Positions 1 through 8,787 of a stretch of DNA of 64,000 bases are shown piece by piece. Source of the stretch: Nocardia rhamnosiphila NBRC 108938 (lineage in GTDB: Bacteria; Actinomycetota; Actinomycetes; Mycobacteriales; Mycobacteriaceae); the NCBI RefSeq assembly GCF_000720425.1, contig NZ_JOAJ01000002.1:248001-312000 (forward strand), given 5' to 3'. The notes beneath the pieces were generated by a model. That model saw nothing but the letters and a program-made list of their open reading frames with translations. It did no database searches and was not told the origin of the DNA. The position numbers and the translations under genes were made by a program. The first letter of the stretch is position 1, and every line of letters starts with the position of its first letter.

Positions 1-642
1 GGGCATGGGTTTGAACAACCGCCACAGCGACGTGCGGTGCAGGTACTTCGCGTGCCCCTCATCGAAACCGTTCTCGCACGCGAAGCGCCAGTTCCCGCGG
101 CGCGGCTGGATCCGGCCGCCCACGATGCCCTCGTTCTCCACCAGTTCGCGGGGCAGTTGGTCGTCGATCGGCGGCGCCGGCTCGTTGCCGATCGGGATGT
201 ACACCCACACCAGCCCCAGCCGTTCGGCCACCGGGTAGGTCTGCACCGACAGCTTGCCGCACACCTTCGAATCGGGTCCGTCGGTGATGACGGCGGCGAG
301 TTTGCCGTCGGTCAGCCGGAAGGTCCAGCCGTGGTACGGGCAGCTGACGGTGCCCGGGAACTGCTGATCGCCCTCCGACAGGGGTACACCCCGGTGGGGA
401 CACCGGTCGTGCAGGGCATAGGCGGTCCCCGCGTCGCGGATCAGCGCGAGCTTTTCGCCGCAGATCGTATAGCTGCGCGGTGTTCCGGTGATGTGGTTCG
501 ACCACGTCACCGGGTACCAGTAGCCGCGGTAGCCGCTGCCCGCCTTGTCGTAGTACGGCCAGGCGGTCCAATCCTGCCGGCCGGCCGCCCGCGCCCGCTC
601 CGGGAGCGTGGGCCGGGTCTCCGGTGCCTCCACACCAGTCAT
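1..642 (-). CDS. Rieske non-heme iron oxygenase alpha subunit (3' end outside window)
   Basis: Oxygenase component of an aromatic or alicyclic ring hydroxylase, fed electrons by a reductase that is not in the window. The 214 residues present contain the complete Rieske [2Fe-2S] motif, Cys81-x-His83 (CPHRG) and Cys101-x2-His104 (CPYHGW). They also carry the start of the mononuclear iron site: Asp194, His197 and His202 in ENGFDEGHAKYLH. The gene runs off the left edge, so the C-terminal half of the catalytic domain is missing. The ATG at 642 follows an upstream gap of 80 bases after two MaoC-type genes on the same strand, suggesting one catabolic operon. The substrate cannot be read from the sequence. 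Confidence 0.9.
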   Translation of the reverse strand, partial: MTGVEAPETRPTLPERARAAGRQDWTAWPYYDKAGSGYRGYWYPVTWSNHITGTPRSYTICGEKLALIRDAGTAYALHDRCPHRGVPLSEGDQQFPGTVSCPYHGWTFRLTDGKLAAVITDGPDSKVCGKLSVQTYPVAERLGLVWVYIPIGNEPAPPIDDQLPRELVENEGIVGGRIQPRRGNWRFACENGFDEGHAKYLHRTSLWRLFKPMP

Positions 643-722
643 ATGCGTTCCTCTCGAAGCGAGATCGTCCGGTGCACCGATCTTGGGCCGGAGGACGCCG
701 CGACCCAATGGATCGGGTTCGC

Positions 723-1139
723 TCAGCAGACCGGATCCGACCCGAGCCGGAGCATGGCGCGTCCCGCCGCGCAGAGGGTCCCTGTCTCGTCGTGTTCTTC
801 GAGGTGCAGGATCACCGTGTCGCCGGTGACGTCGCCGACCACACCGGTGACGGTGAGCGTGGTACCCACCGCGGCGGGCGCCCGGTTCCGCCATTCCACC
901 GACCGCACCGCCGCGGGATCGCCCGCGAAACGGGCGGCCGCGCGAAAGAACAGAGTGCCGTGCAGTTGGGCCATGACCACGGTGCCGTCGAGCCCTTCCG
1001 CACGGGCGGCCGGAGTGTCGTAGTGGATACGGTGCGCGTTGTGGGTGGCGGCGCCGAAACGCTGGATGCGCACCGGGTCGGTGCGCAGTTCGACCCGTGC
1101 GACGGTGTCGCCCACACGCACCACAGATGACCCGGTCAT
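723..1139 (-). CDS. MaoC-like hydratase/dehydratase, C-terminal-type subunit
   Basis: 138-residue single hot-dog-fold protein. The segment FGAATHNAHRIHYD carries the Asn/His pattern of the R-hydratase/HTD2 type and is the likely catalytic loop, acting on enoyl- or 3-hydroxyacyl thioesters. Its ATG overlaps the stop of the upstream gene in an ATGA, so the two are translationally coupled. They probably form one heterodimeric hydratase with the catalytic residues on this subunit. A longer in-frame reading upstream exists, but it runs across the preceding gene; the coupled start is preferred. It sits between the other hydratase half and the Rieske oxygenase. Confidence 0.85.
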   Translation of the reverse strand: MTGSSVVRVGDTVARVELRTDPVRIQRFGAATHNAHRIHYDTPAARAEGLDGTVVMAQLHGTLFFRAAARFAGDPAAVRSVEWRNRAPAAVGTTLTVTGVVGDVTGDTVILHLEEHDETGTLCAAGRAMLRLGSDPVC

Positions 1140-1621
1140 CGGACGATGAACTTTTCGGTGACCGAGGCCAGCGGTCCGGCCGCGGCCGCGCGGTAGCTCT
1201 TCCGCACCGTGATCAATACGAAACGGCCGTCCGCCCGGCCCTTCCACTCGACCCGGTCCACCGTCCGGTGCACCTCGATCTCTTCCCCGAGCGGCGGCGG
1301 CCGGTGGAAGTCGATGTTCTGCCCGCCCGCCATGAGACGCACGTCCAGACCGGCCGTGCCCGGTACTTCGTCGGCGAACATACCGTCGGCGCGGTATTCC
1401 TCGTCCCGCGCGCCCCACGGCCCCCGCAACAGGCTGGGCAGATAGAGCGGGTGCACCGCGAACGCCGGGTGATCGGTCTCGAGGTATCGCGGGTCGTCCT
1501 CCGCGCAGGCGCGCGCGAAGGCGATGGTCTCCGCGGCGCGCACCCGGCCGAGCTCCCGGCGTTCCACCGTGCCGAGCAGAGCCGTGGCCCGGGCGTGAAC
1601 GGTCTCCAGTTCGTCTGTCAT
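1136..1621 (-). CDS. FAS1-like/MaoC N-terminal-domain dehydratase subunit
   Basis: 161-residue protein of the MaoC N-terminal dehydratase type, a hot-dog fold that usually lacks catalytic residues and lines the acyl pocket. The region from HPAFAVHPLYLPSLLRG to the C-terminal VTEKFIVR fits the family. It overlaps the next gene by four bases and is the first gene of the leftward group. A gap of about 100 bases separates it from the rightward hydrolase, so a shared divergent promoter is likely. Together with the downstream MaoC half it should hydrate or dehydrate a CoA or ACP thioester. Confidence 0.85.
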   Translation of the reverse strand: MTDELETVHARATALLGTVERRELGRVRAAETIAFARACAEDDPRYLETDHPAFAVHPLYLPSLLRGPWGARDEEYRADGMFADEVPGTAGLDVRLMAGGQNIDFHRPPPLGEEIEVHRTVDRVEWKGRADGRFVLITVRKSYRAAAAGPLASVTEKFIVR

Positions 1622-1722
1622 GGGCCGACGCTAGGAGCCCCCGCACCACCCGGCAACAGGCCGGGACCGGCCAGCGGACCGCGGTACTTTGCCGCTGCGC
1701 GGGTTTCGGGTCAGGTGGGCGT

Positions 1723-2574
1723 ATGGCACCTCCACCGAACAGCTCGTACGCCACGGCGTCCGGCGTCACGTTCCACTACCACGATCTGGGTACGGGTTCC
1801 CCGACCCTCTTCCTGCACGGTGGCGGCCCCGGCTGCACCGCTTGGTCGGACTTCGGCCCGGTGGCCCCGCTGTTCGCCCGCGACCGCCGCGCGATCCTGG
1901 TCGACCTGTTGCAGTACGGACGCTCGGACAAATGCACCATCACCGGCCCGATGTGGGATTTCCACGCCGCGAAAACGGTGGCCCTGCTGGACGAGCTGGC
2001 GATCCCCCGGGCGGATTTCGTCTGCAACTCCTGGGGCGGGACGATCGCGCTGAACCTCGCCGCCAAATACCCCGAGCGGGTGCGCTCCCTGGTGATCACC
2101 GGCAGTATGCCGGTGTTCTACGGGCCCCTCGCGCCCCTCCCCGAAGGCGGGCGCCGCGGACGCAACGCCCGCGATATCTACTACGGCGGTACGGGCCCCA
2201 CCCGGGAGAAGATGCGTGAACTCATCACCCGGCTCGAATGGTTCGACGGCGCCGAGCTGCCCGAGGAAACGCTCGATATGCGCTATCGGCAGAGTCTGGA
2301 CCCCGAGGAGATCGCGCTGGCGGCGCGTTCGGACAATCCGCGCGGCGAATGGCAGGACCTGACGGCGGAGCTCGGGTCGATCCAGGCGCCCGTGCTGTTC
2401 GCCTGGGGTATGCACGACGCGTTCCTCACCCCGGATTACCCGCTGATGCTGGCGCGGATGATTCCGCACGGTCATCTCTATGTGATGGACCGGGCCTCGC
2501 ACCATCTGCAGGAGGAACGCCCGGACGACTACTACAGCGTGGTCACCGGGTTCCTGAACCAGCGGCACCCCTGA
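1723..2574 (+). CDS. Alpha/beta hydrolase of the meta-cleavage-product hydrolase type
   Basis: 283 residues. The sequence has the oxyanion segment LHGGGPG (about residues 31-37) and a nucleophile elbow CNSWGG with Ser103, where the family usually has GNSxGG. The acid is Asp232 (GMHDAF) and the base is His260 or His261 (RASHHLQEE). This is the pattern of BphD/HsaD enzymes that split vinylogous 1,5-diketones after ring cleavage. Divergence from the Rieske/hydratase group supports a role in ring degradation, but no extradiol dioxygenase is in the window. The exact substrate is unknown. Confidence 0.88.
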   Translation: MAPPPNSSYATASGVTFHYHDLGTGSPTLFLHGGGPGCTAWSDFGPVAPLFARDRRAILVDLLQYGRSDKCTITGPMWDFHAAKTVALLDELAIPRADFVCNSWGGTIALNLAAKYPERVRSLVITGSMPVFYGPLAPLPEGGRRGRNARDIYYGGTGPTREKMRELITRLEWFDGAELPEETLDMRYRQSLDPEEIALAARSDNPRGEWQDLTAELGSIQAPVLFAWGMHDAFLTPDYPLMLARMIPHGHLYVMDRASHHLQEERPDDYYSVVTGFLNQRHP

Positions 2575-2674
2575 CCGCGGGCCGGTTGTCGCCGGTCATG
2601 ACGCCTCCGGGCCGCGCCCTGCCGCCGGCGCGAGCGCGAAACAGTGGGACGCGCGCACCACGGCCGGCCCGGAG

Positions 2675-3493
2675 TCAGGATTCGCGATCGGCACCGCGGC
2701 GGCCGGCCCGGTAGCGGCCAGGGGTGGTGCCGATGATGTCGGTGAAGGCGGCGATGAAACTGCTCGGATTGGACCATCCGCAGGCGTAGGCGGTCCGGGT
2801 GGTGTCGTGACCGTCGGCGAGGAGCACGAGCGCGTGGTAGATGCGCAGCTGGGTGCGCCATTCGTAGAAGGTCATACCGAGTTCGGTGCGTAGCAGCCGG
2901 CTCAGGGTGCGGGAGCCGGCTCCGACCGTCTTCCCGAGTTCGGCCAGCGAGGTGTTGTCCGCCGGATTCTCGGCGAGCATCCGCGCGAGGGACTGCAACC
3001 GGTCATCCTGTGGCTCCGGCAGATACAGCGGCTGCTCCCGTGTTTCCCGGAGTTCGTCCACCAGGACGCGAAGGAGCCGGGAACGGGCGGCGCGGCGGTA
3101 GACCGGCGCCGCACTGTCGGCGCCGGGCGGCGCGGTCAGGGCGAGCAGGACCTCACGCGCGAGACCGGAGGCCAGGAAGACGGCGGGCCGGTCGGGTATA
3201 CGCCGGGCCAGGGCCGGCGCGAGGAAGACGATCCGCATATCGGTGTCGCCGTGGGCGCGGTGCCGGTGCGCGTAACCGGCGGGGGTCCAGGCGATCCGGT
3301 CGGCGGGGACGATCGACGTCCCGCGGTCGGTATGCACGGCCAGGACGCCGGTGGCCGCGTACACCAGATGCCCCTGTGCGTGTGACTGCACCGCGCTCAC
3401 TCCACCGGACGGCCAGCGGTGCCGTCCGCCGGACGGCCATACGTCCGACGTGACGGTGGTGGTTCTCCGAGGTTGGCGGTGAACGGGCATCAT
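2675..3493 (-). CDS. AraC-family transcriptional regulator
   Basis: 272 residues: an N-terminal cupin-like sensor (about 20-130) and a C-terminal double helix-turn-helix (about 165-265). The C-terminal region shows the AraC signature around TRTAYACGWSNPSSFIAAFTDIIGT and the PGRYR end. The start was placed at the tandem ATGs at 3493/3490, because further upstream the reading has no protein-like composition. It diverges from the small alpha/beta hydrolase at 3629 across 135 bases, so that gene and itself are the likely targets. Confidence 0.9.
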   Translation of the reverse strand: MMPVHRQPRRTTTVTSDVWPSGGRHRWPSGGVSAVQSHAQGHLVYAATGVLAVHTDRGTSIVPADRIAWTPAGYAHRHRAHGDTDMRIVFLAPALARRIPDRPAVFLASGLAREVLLALTAPPGADSAAPVYRRAARSRLLRVLVDELRETREQPLYLPEPQDDRLQSLARMLAENPADNTSLAELGKTVGAGSRTLSRLLRTELGMTFYEWRTQLRIYHALVLLADGHDTTRTAYACGWSNPSSFIAAFTDIIGTTPGRYRAGRRGADRES

Positions 3494-3628
3494 GCGGCAG
3501 TTTATCGGTAGCCGGACACACGCCGGCGTGATGATCTGGAGTGGTTGTGAGCCGCGCACAGCGCCCCGCCGAACCACACGTCGTCGGGGACGCACCCCGA
3601 TTCCGCGGCCCGAGAAAGGGAGAAGCCC

Positions 3629-4291
3629 ATGGCGACGTACGTCCTCGTGCCCGGCGGATGGCACGGCTCATGGTCGTTCGACGCGGTGGTCCCGCTGCTC
3701 GAGCGTGCCGGTCACACCGTTCATGCGCTGACCCTGACCGGTTTACGGCCGGACGACGACGAGGCGACGGTGGCGACCGCCAACCTCGATACCCACGCCG
3801 CCGACGTGGTGCGCCTCCTCGATCGCGCCCATATCACCGGCGTGACGCTGGTCGGGCACAGTTACGGCGGGATGGTGATCTCCGCCGCCGCCGACCGTGC
3901 CCGGGGCCGGGTCGACCGACTCGTGTACCTCGACGCGTACGTGCCGCGCGACGGCGAGTCGTGCTGGTCGTCGACCACCGAGCGCTACCGGCACACGTTC
4001 CTCGCCGGCGCGGCGGGCACCGGCTACGCCGTGCTTCCGCCGGCCGGGGGCGATCCGCGCCGCCGACCCCATCCCCTCGCCTCGTTCGTGCAGAAGGTCC
4101 GGCTCACCGGCGCCGTCGACCAGATACGCCGGCGCGAGTTCGTCTACTGCTCCGGATGGGAAGACCGCACACCCTTCACCGGACTCCGCACCCGGCTCCG
4201 AGCCGATCCGGACTGGCAGGTGCACGACCTCCCGACCGGCCACGATGCGATGCGTGAGGCCCCGGCGGCCGTCGCCGGACTACTCACCTGA
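3629..4291 (+). CDS. Small alpha/beta hydrolase
   Basis: 220-residue single-domain hydrolase. The N-terminus has the oxyanion strand VLVPGGWHGSWSF, and the nucleophile elbow GHSYGGMV is at about residues 74-81. A C-terminal His lies in LPTGHDAMRE. The length and GGWHGSW motif match the MhpC/salicylate-esterase-like group of small esterases. An AGAAGGAG-like ribosome site precedes the ATG. It is probably controlled by the divergent AraC regulator. Substrate unknown. Confidence 0.87.
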   Translation: MATYVLVPGGWHGSWSFDAVVPLLERAGHTVHALTLTGLRPDDDEATVATANLDTHAADVVRLLDRAHITGVTLVGHSYGGMVISAAADRARGRVDRLVYLDAYVPRDGESCWSSTTERYRHTFLAGAAGTGYAVLPPAGGDPRRRPHPLASFVQKVRLTGAVDQIRRREFVYCSGWEDRTPFTGLRTRLRADPDWQVHDLPTGHDAMREAPAAVAGLLT

Positions 4292-4389
4292 GCAGTCCGG
4301 CGGGAGGCGGTGATCTCGTACAGCCGCTGTGCGGACCGCACGGCACGGACGGCCGCGTATTCCGGGCCCGGTCGGCGAACCCGTCCGGC

Positions 4390-5469
4390 TCAGCGGATCG
4401 TGCCCGCCCCCGCGATCAGCGGTAGATCGAGGGGCGTGACCCAGCCGGGCGGCAGTTCGTTGACGGCCGGGACGGCGTTGAGGGCGCGCATACCGGTGGC
4501 CAGGCAGCCCGCGATCGCCGGGGTGCGGCCCGAACCGTCGGTGAAACGGAACGACGTCTCCTGTGAAATCGACGGGCTACCGACGATATCCACGCGATAG
4601 ACGTCGTCGCGGGTGCCCGACGGCCAGTCCGGCGCGGCATCGTGACCGATCCGGTTGACGTGTTCGAGGGTGATCACCTCGCGGCCACGGTGAATACCGT
4701 TGACGGTGAACCGGATGGCCGCGACCGTGCCCGCCCGGACGGTGCCCTTCGCCGACGGGCGGTCCACGGGGGTGACCCATTTGTCCCATGTCGTGGTGAT
4801 GCTGTCCAGCTGTATCCCCGCGGCGTCGGCGATCATCGGCACGGTCGGGCCCCACGCCATGATCAGCAGATCGGGATGTTCGAGCAGAGCGGTGAATTCC
4901 GGCGGTCTGCCGATACCCATCTCGAATTCGTAGTCGCCCTCGTAATCGGTGTAGTCCAGCAACTCCGAGGCCCGCACCGACTGCACCTCACCGCACAGGC
5001 CCATCAGGGTCATCGGGAACAGGTCGTTGGCGAACCCCGGATCGATACCCGTGGTGAAACAGGAGGCCCCGCCCGCCAGGCAGGCCTCGGTGATCGGGTC
5101 ACGCCAGGCGCGGGGTGTCTTGTCCAGCGCCGGCCAGACCCAGGGCGTCATGGCGGTGGAACACACATCTATACCGGCGCGCAGGAATGCTTCGATCACC
5201 CGGATGTTCTCGTCGGCGAACTGGGCGGTGGGGCCGTAGTGCACCACCGCGTCGGGTCGCAGGGCGATCAATTCGTCGATCGAATCCGTCGCCACGGTCC
5301 CGGTTTCCGGGGCGCCGCACAGGTCGCCGGCGTCGAGTCCGACCTTCGCCGGGTTGCTCACGCCGACCCCGGCCAGCTCGAATCGCGGGTGGCGCAGGAT
5401 CTCGGCCAGCACCATCGATCCGACGGTGCCGGTCCCCCACAGCACGATCCGCTTCTTGTCCTCGGTCAC
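4390..5469 (-). CDS. DapB-like NAD(P)H-dependent dehydrogenase
   Basis: 359 residues. The N-terminal Rossmann fold begins KKRIVLWGTGTVGSMVL (nucleotide-binding GxGxxG variant near residue 12). It resembles dihydrodipicolinate reductase and 2,4-diaminopentanoate dehydrogenase-like proteins, which are longer than true DapB (about 250). It is therefore not expected to make lysine. It lies 17 bases downstream of an SDR gene on the same strand; the pair faces a TetR repressor and probably acts on one carbonyl or amine substrate. Function beyond oxidoreductase is not evident. Confidence 0.82.
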   Translation of the reverse strand: MTEDKKRIVLWGTGTVGSMVLAEILRHPRFELAGVGVSNPAKVGLDAGDLCGAPETGTVATDSIDELIALRPDAVVHYGPTAQFADENIRVIEAFLRAGIDVCSTAMTPWVWPALDKTPRAWRDPITEACLAGGASCFTTGIDPGFANDLFPMTLMGLCGEVQSVRASELLDYTDYEGDYEFEMGIGRPPEFTALLEHPDLLIMAWGPTVPMIADAAGIQLDSITTTWDKWVTPVDRPSAKGTVRAGTVAAIRFTVNGIHRGREVITLEHVNRIGHDAAPDWPSGTRDDVYRVDIVGSPSISQETSFRFTDGSGRTPAIAGCLATGMRALNAVPAVNELPPGWVTPLDLPLIAGAGTIR

Positions 5470-5486
5470 GGTGGCTCCTCACCTGG

Positions 5487-6314
5487 TCAACGATGGAATT
5501 CGCCGCAGTCCACGGTCAGCATCTGCCCGGTGACCGCGCTGGCCAGATCGCTGGCGAGGAAGAGTGCCGCGCGGGCGACTTCTTCCGGTCCGGCGAGGCG
5601 CAACAGGTCCGTGGGCGCGGCCTTCTCGCGGTAGATATCGTCGTGGGTCACGCCTGCCCGAGTGGCCAGCCAGTCGAAGTACGCCTTGTTGATGTCCTCG
5701 TACACGTACGAGGGTGCGACGCTGTTGACCCTGATACCGCGCGGACCCAGTTCCGTCGCGAGCGACGAGGCGAGATGCGCCAGTGCGCCTTTCGACAGTT
5801 TGTACCCGGAGTACTCGGGTTGCGAACTGTAGGACACGCACGAGTTGAGCATGATGATCGAGCCGCGGGTGGCCGCGAGCGCGTCCGCGAACAGCGCCGA
5901 CAGACGCAACGGCGCCAAGACGTTCGTCTCGTTGGCGACGCGCAGCGCGGCGAGATCGATCCCGGTGATCGGGTCCATGGGCGGTATGGCGAAGGCATTG
6001 TTGATCAGGCAGTCGACCCGGCCGAATTCGGCCTGTACCCGCTCGGCCAGACCGGCCCGCTGTTCCTCGTCGGTGATATCGGCCGGAACCGGCAGCACCG
6101 TCGTACCGTCCGCCCGGATCTTCTCGGCCAGCCGCTCGAGCTTGCGTTCGGTTCGGCTCACCAGGACGAGGTGGGCGCCCATGGCGGCGGCCTCCACGGC
6201 GAGCGCGGTGCCCAGACCGGGGCCGACGCCGGAGATCACGACGACTCTGTCCTGTAGCAGGGGTACCGGCCGATAGGCCCGATCGACAGTGGCGGTGGCG
6301 GGGTCAGCGGACAC
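5487..6314 (-). CDS. Short-chain dehydrogenase/reductase (SDR)
   Basis: 275 residues. The cofactor loop is SGVGPGLG, the NNA-type motif is INNAF, the catalytic residues are Ser (SCVSY), Tyr and Lys (YSGYKLSKG, an atypical YxxxK: Y-S-G-Y-K), and the C-terminus is VTGQMLTVDCGEF. The start was set at the GTG at 6314 because GGGAGGAG lies five bases upstream. A reading from 6419 would run through two operator palindromes. It is the first gene of a two-gene operon with the DapB-like enzyme, divergent from TetR. Confidence 0.9.
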   Translation of the reverse strand: MSADPATATVDRAYRPVPLLQDRVVVISGVGPGLGTALAVEAAAMGAHLVLVSRTERKLERLAEKIRADGTTVLPVPADITDEEQRAGLAERVQAEFGRVDCLINNAFAIPPMDPITGIDLAALRVANETNVLAPLRLSALFADALAATRGSIIMLNSCVSYSSQPEYSGYKLSKGALAHLASSLATELGPRGIRVNSVAPSYVYEDINKAYFDWLATRAGVTHDDIYREKAAPTDLLRLAGPEEVARAALFLASDLASAVTGQMLTVDCGEFHR

Positions 6315-6338
6315 GCCTGCTCCTCCCAGTACACAGTG

Positions 6339-6377
6339 GTTACACCGTGTAACGACTTTGTTGTGACAGACTGTAAC
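6339..6377. promoter_or_regulatory. Two operator-like palindromes between SDR and TetR genes
   Basis: A perfect 15-base palindrome GTTACACCGTGTAAC occupies 6339-6353. A near copy, GTGACAGACTGTAAC (one mismatch between arms), occupies 6363-6377. Their centres are 24 bases apart, just over two helical turns, on the same face. They lie between the SDR start (6314) and the TetR start (6410), as expected for an autoregulated divergent promoter repressed by TetR dimers. Binding itself is inferred. Confidence 0.7.
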
Positions 6378-6409
6378 GACTCCCGCTCCCGTGAACAAGG
6401 ACCGATTCT

Positions 6410-7027
6410 GTGACCGCACGCCATCGTCTGGGCCCGCACCGCGACCCCGCCGTGGACCGGGCGGTACTCGAGGCCGCCCGCGATCTGTTGGTCGAGCGGG
6501 GTTACACCGCGACCTCCATCGACGCGATCGCCACCCGGGCGGGCGTCAGCCGGCCGGCGATCTACCGGCGCTGGCCGTCCAAGGCGCACCTGATCGCCAA
6601 GGCCGTGTTCCCGGATGTCGGCATGGCAGAGGACGCCCCCGATCTGGTCACCGAGGTGCGCAAGGTGATCCGCGGGACGATCCAGTTGTTCGGCTCGGCC
6701 GAAGCCCGCGCGGCCATGCCCGGGCTCATGTCCGATATGCGTGCGGATCCGAGCCTGTACGACAAACTCTCGGCCCGGCTGGATACGCCCACCCGGCAGG
6801 AACTGTCGGACTATCTGGCAGCGGGCCGTACCGCCGCCGGACCCACGGCGGATGCGAACACCCTGCTGGACACCATCGCGGGCGCGGCCCTGTTCGCCAT
6901 GTGTATCCGCGATATCGATGATCTGGACGGTTTCGCCGCGTCGCTGGAGGATCTGCTGCTCCACGGGATCGCCGGACGGCGCGACGACGCCGACCGGTCC
7001 GGCGATCATGGTGACGCAGCGGGCTAG
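6410..7027 (+). CDS. TetR-family repressor
   Basis: 205 residues. An N-terminal helix-turn-helix is clear: AARDLLVERGYTATSID, then IATRAGVSRPAIYRRW. The C-terminal ligand domain is of the common TetR_C type. The GTG start has a CAAGGA ribosome site nine bases upstream. It faces the SDR/DapB-like operon, and two palindromes in the intergenic region are its probable operators. A short GC-rich hairpin overlaps its stop codon (7019-7036). Confidence 0.92.
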   Translation: MTARHRLGPHRDPAVDRAVLEAARDLLVERGYTATSIDAIATRAGVSRPAIYRRWPSKAHLIAKAVFPDVGMAEDAPDLVTEVRKVIRGTIQLFGSAEARAAMPGLMSDMRADPSLYDKLSARLDTPTRQELSDYLAAGRTAAGPTADANTLLDTIAGAALFAMCIRDIDDLDGFAASLEDLLLHGIAGRRDDADRSGDHGDAAG

Positions 7028-7189
7028 CGGGCCCGCGACGTCCTGCCGGTCGTCGACTCGCGCACCGACACCCCCGCCCGCTACAGGACACCGTCCGGCG
7101 CGGAATTCGCCGGTGTGACAGGATCGTTCGGTTCGTGACGCCGTACCGAGAAGGGCCCTGGATTGGATCTGCGTTTCGGAGCCGACACA

Positions 7190-8734
7190 GTGCACCGGGT
7201 CCGGCGCGCCGTACTGGCGCTCGCGGTCGGCGCCGGAGTTCTCGGTGCGCCGGCGCCGGCTGTGGCCGAGGACGGTATCGACCCCTATCTCGACCGCGCC
7301 GCCGAATCGGCGGACACCCCGTCGCTGCACTGGTCCGACTGCCAGGACGGGTTCCAGTGCGCGACTGCCCAGGTGCCGCTGGACTACAACCGGCCGCGGG
7401 ACGACCGGATCGACTTGGCGGTCATCAAACTGCCCGCCACCGATCCGGGCCGGCGCATCGGCACCCTGTTCGTGCACTTCGGCGGTCCCGGCGCGTCCGG
7501 GGTCGACCGGCTGCGTGAACGAGGCCGGTGGCCGTGGCTTTTCTCCGAGGACCTACGGGCCCGATTCGACGTGGTCTCGTGGGATAGCCGTGCGGTGTCG
7601 CGGAGCGCCCCGGTGCGGTGCTTTCCGACGGAGGACGAACAGACGGCCTTCCTCGCCGCCATGCCGGCGATGCCGGCCGCCCCGGCCGAGGAGCCGCCGT
7701 TCTACGACTGGTCCGCCCGGTTCGCCGAGCGCTGCGCGCAGCAGGCGGGGCCGATCCTGAACCACGCGTCGACCGCCGACACCGCACGCGACCTCGATCT
7801 GTTGCGCCGCGCGGTCGGCGACCCGCTGCTCACCTATCACGGCATCTCCTACGGCACCCAGGTCGGCGCCGTGTACGCGAATATGTTCCCCGGCCGGGTC
7901 CGGGCCATGGTGTTCGACGGATCGCTGGACTTCGAGGGCAATATCAACGGCCACGACGGGCAGGGCACCAAGGTGCCACTGGACACCCGGCAGAACGTGG
8001 CCGACGCCATCTCCGCCACCTTCGACGCATTCCTGCGCCAGTGTTCGGAGGCGGGTCCGCGCTGCGCGTTCTCCGCGGGCGATCCGAAACCGAAGTGGAT
8101 CGCACTCATCGAGCGGGCCCGGCTCGCTCCCATCGAGCTGGACGGCCGCGCGTGGACGTATTCGACGATCGTCAACGCGGCCGCCGGCCTGTCGCAGCCG
8201 TCCACGTTCCCCGACCTCGCCACGCTGCTGCAGCGATTGTTCGACGCGGGCACCGCCCTCCCGGGCCTGCTGCCGGCCGGTGCCGCGTCCATGGGCAACC
8301 GCACCGAGGCCTACCACGCGATCCAGTGCACCGACAGCACCGTGCCGACCGATACCGGCATCTACAGTCGCGCCGCGATATCGGAGGACCAGCGGGTACC
8401 GTACTTCGGCCGGGTCGCGGTGTTCAGCAGTATCACCTGCGCGTTCTGGCACGGTCACGCCGCCGACCGGTACACCGGACCGTGGAACCGGCACACCGCC
8501 GCGCCGATCCTGGTGCTCAACAACAGGTTCGACCCGGCCACACCGCTGGCCGGCGCCTACGACGGCGCCGGAGAACTGGCCCGCGCCGGGGTCGTGGTCA
8601 CCGAGGGGGTGGGCCACAGCAGTATGTATGTGCCCAGCACCTGTACCGAACAGGTCAAGCGGGAGTATCTGTTCACCGGCGACCTCCCGCCCGAGGACAC
8701 CCACTGCGCGGCCGACGGGTCACCGTTCGACTAG
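7190..8734 (+). CDS. Secreted S33-family tripeptidyl aminopeptidase-like hydrolase
   Basis: About 514 residues, with an N-terminal signal peptide (VRRAVLALAVGAGVLGAPAP then AVA). The family features are FGGPGASG for the oxyanion hole, nucleophile GISYGTQVG, acid in NNRFDPATP and base in GVGHSSMY, as in actinobacterial SlpD/E-like tripeptidyl aminopeptidases. Several cysteines (WSDCQDGFQC, QCSEAGPRC) suggest extracellular disulfides. The GTG at 7190 was chosen because GGAG lies eight bases upstream and it gives a compact signal peptide; a TTG at 7163 in the same frame is the alternative. It stands alone between convergent and co-directional neighbours. Confidence 0.87.
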   Translation: MHRVRRAVLALAVGAGVLGAPAPAVAEDGIDPYLDRAAESADTPSLHWSDCQDGFQCATAQVPLDYNRPRDDRIDLAVIKLPATDPGRRIGTLFVHFGGPGASGVDRLRERGRWPWLFSEDLRARFDVVSWDSRAVSRSAPVRCFPTEDEQTAFLAAMPAMPAAPAEEPPFYDWSARFAERCAQQAGPILNHASTADTARDLDLLRRAVGDPLLTYHGISYGTQVGAVYANMFPGRVRAMVFDGSLDFEGNINGHDGQGTKVPLDTRQNVADAISATFDAFLRQCSEAGPRCAFSAGDPKPKWIALIERARLAPIELDGRAWTYSTIVNAAAGLSQPSTFPDLATLLQRLFDAGTALPGLLPAGAASMGNRTEAYHAIQCTDSTVPTDTGIYSRAAISEDQRVPYFGRVAVFSSITCAFWHGHAADRYTGPWNRHTAAPILVLNNRFDPATPLAGAYDGAGELARAGVVVTEGVGHSSMYVPSTCTEQVKREYLFTGDLPPEDTHCAADGSPFD

Positions 8735-8787
8735 GTCCGGCGGCGCCGGCACCGCCGATATCACCCCCGGCGGCGACACTCGCCGTA

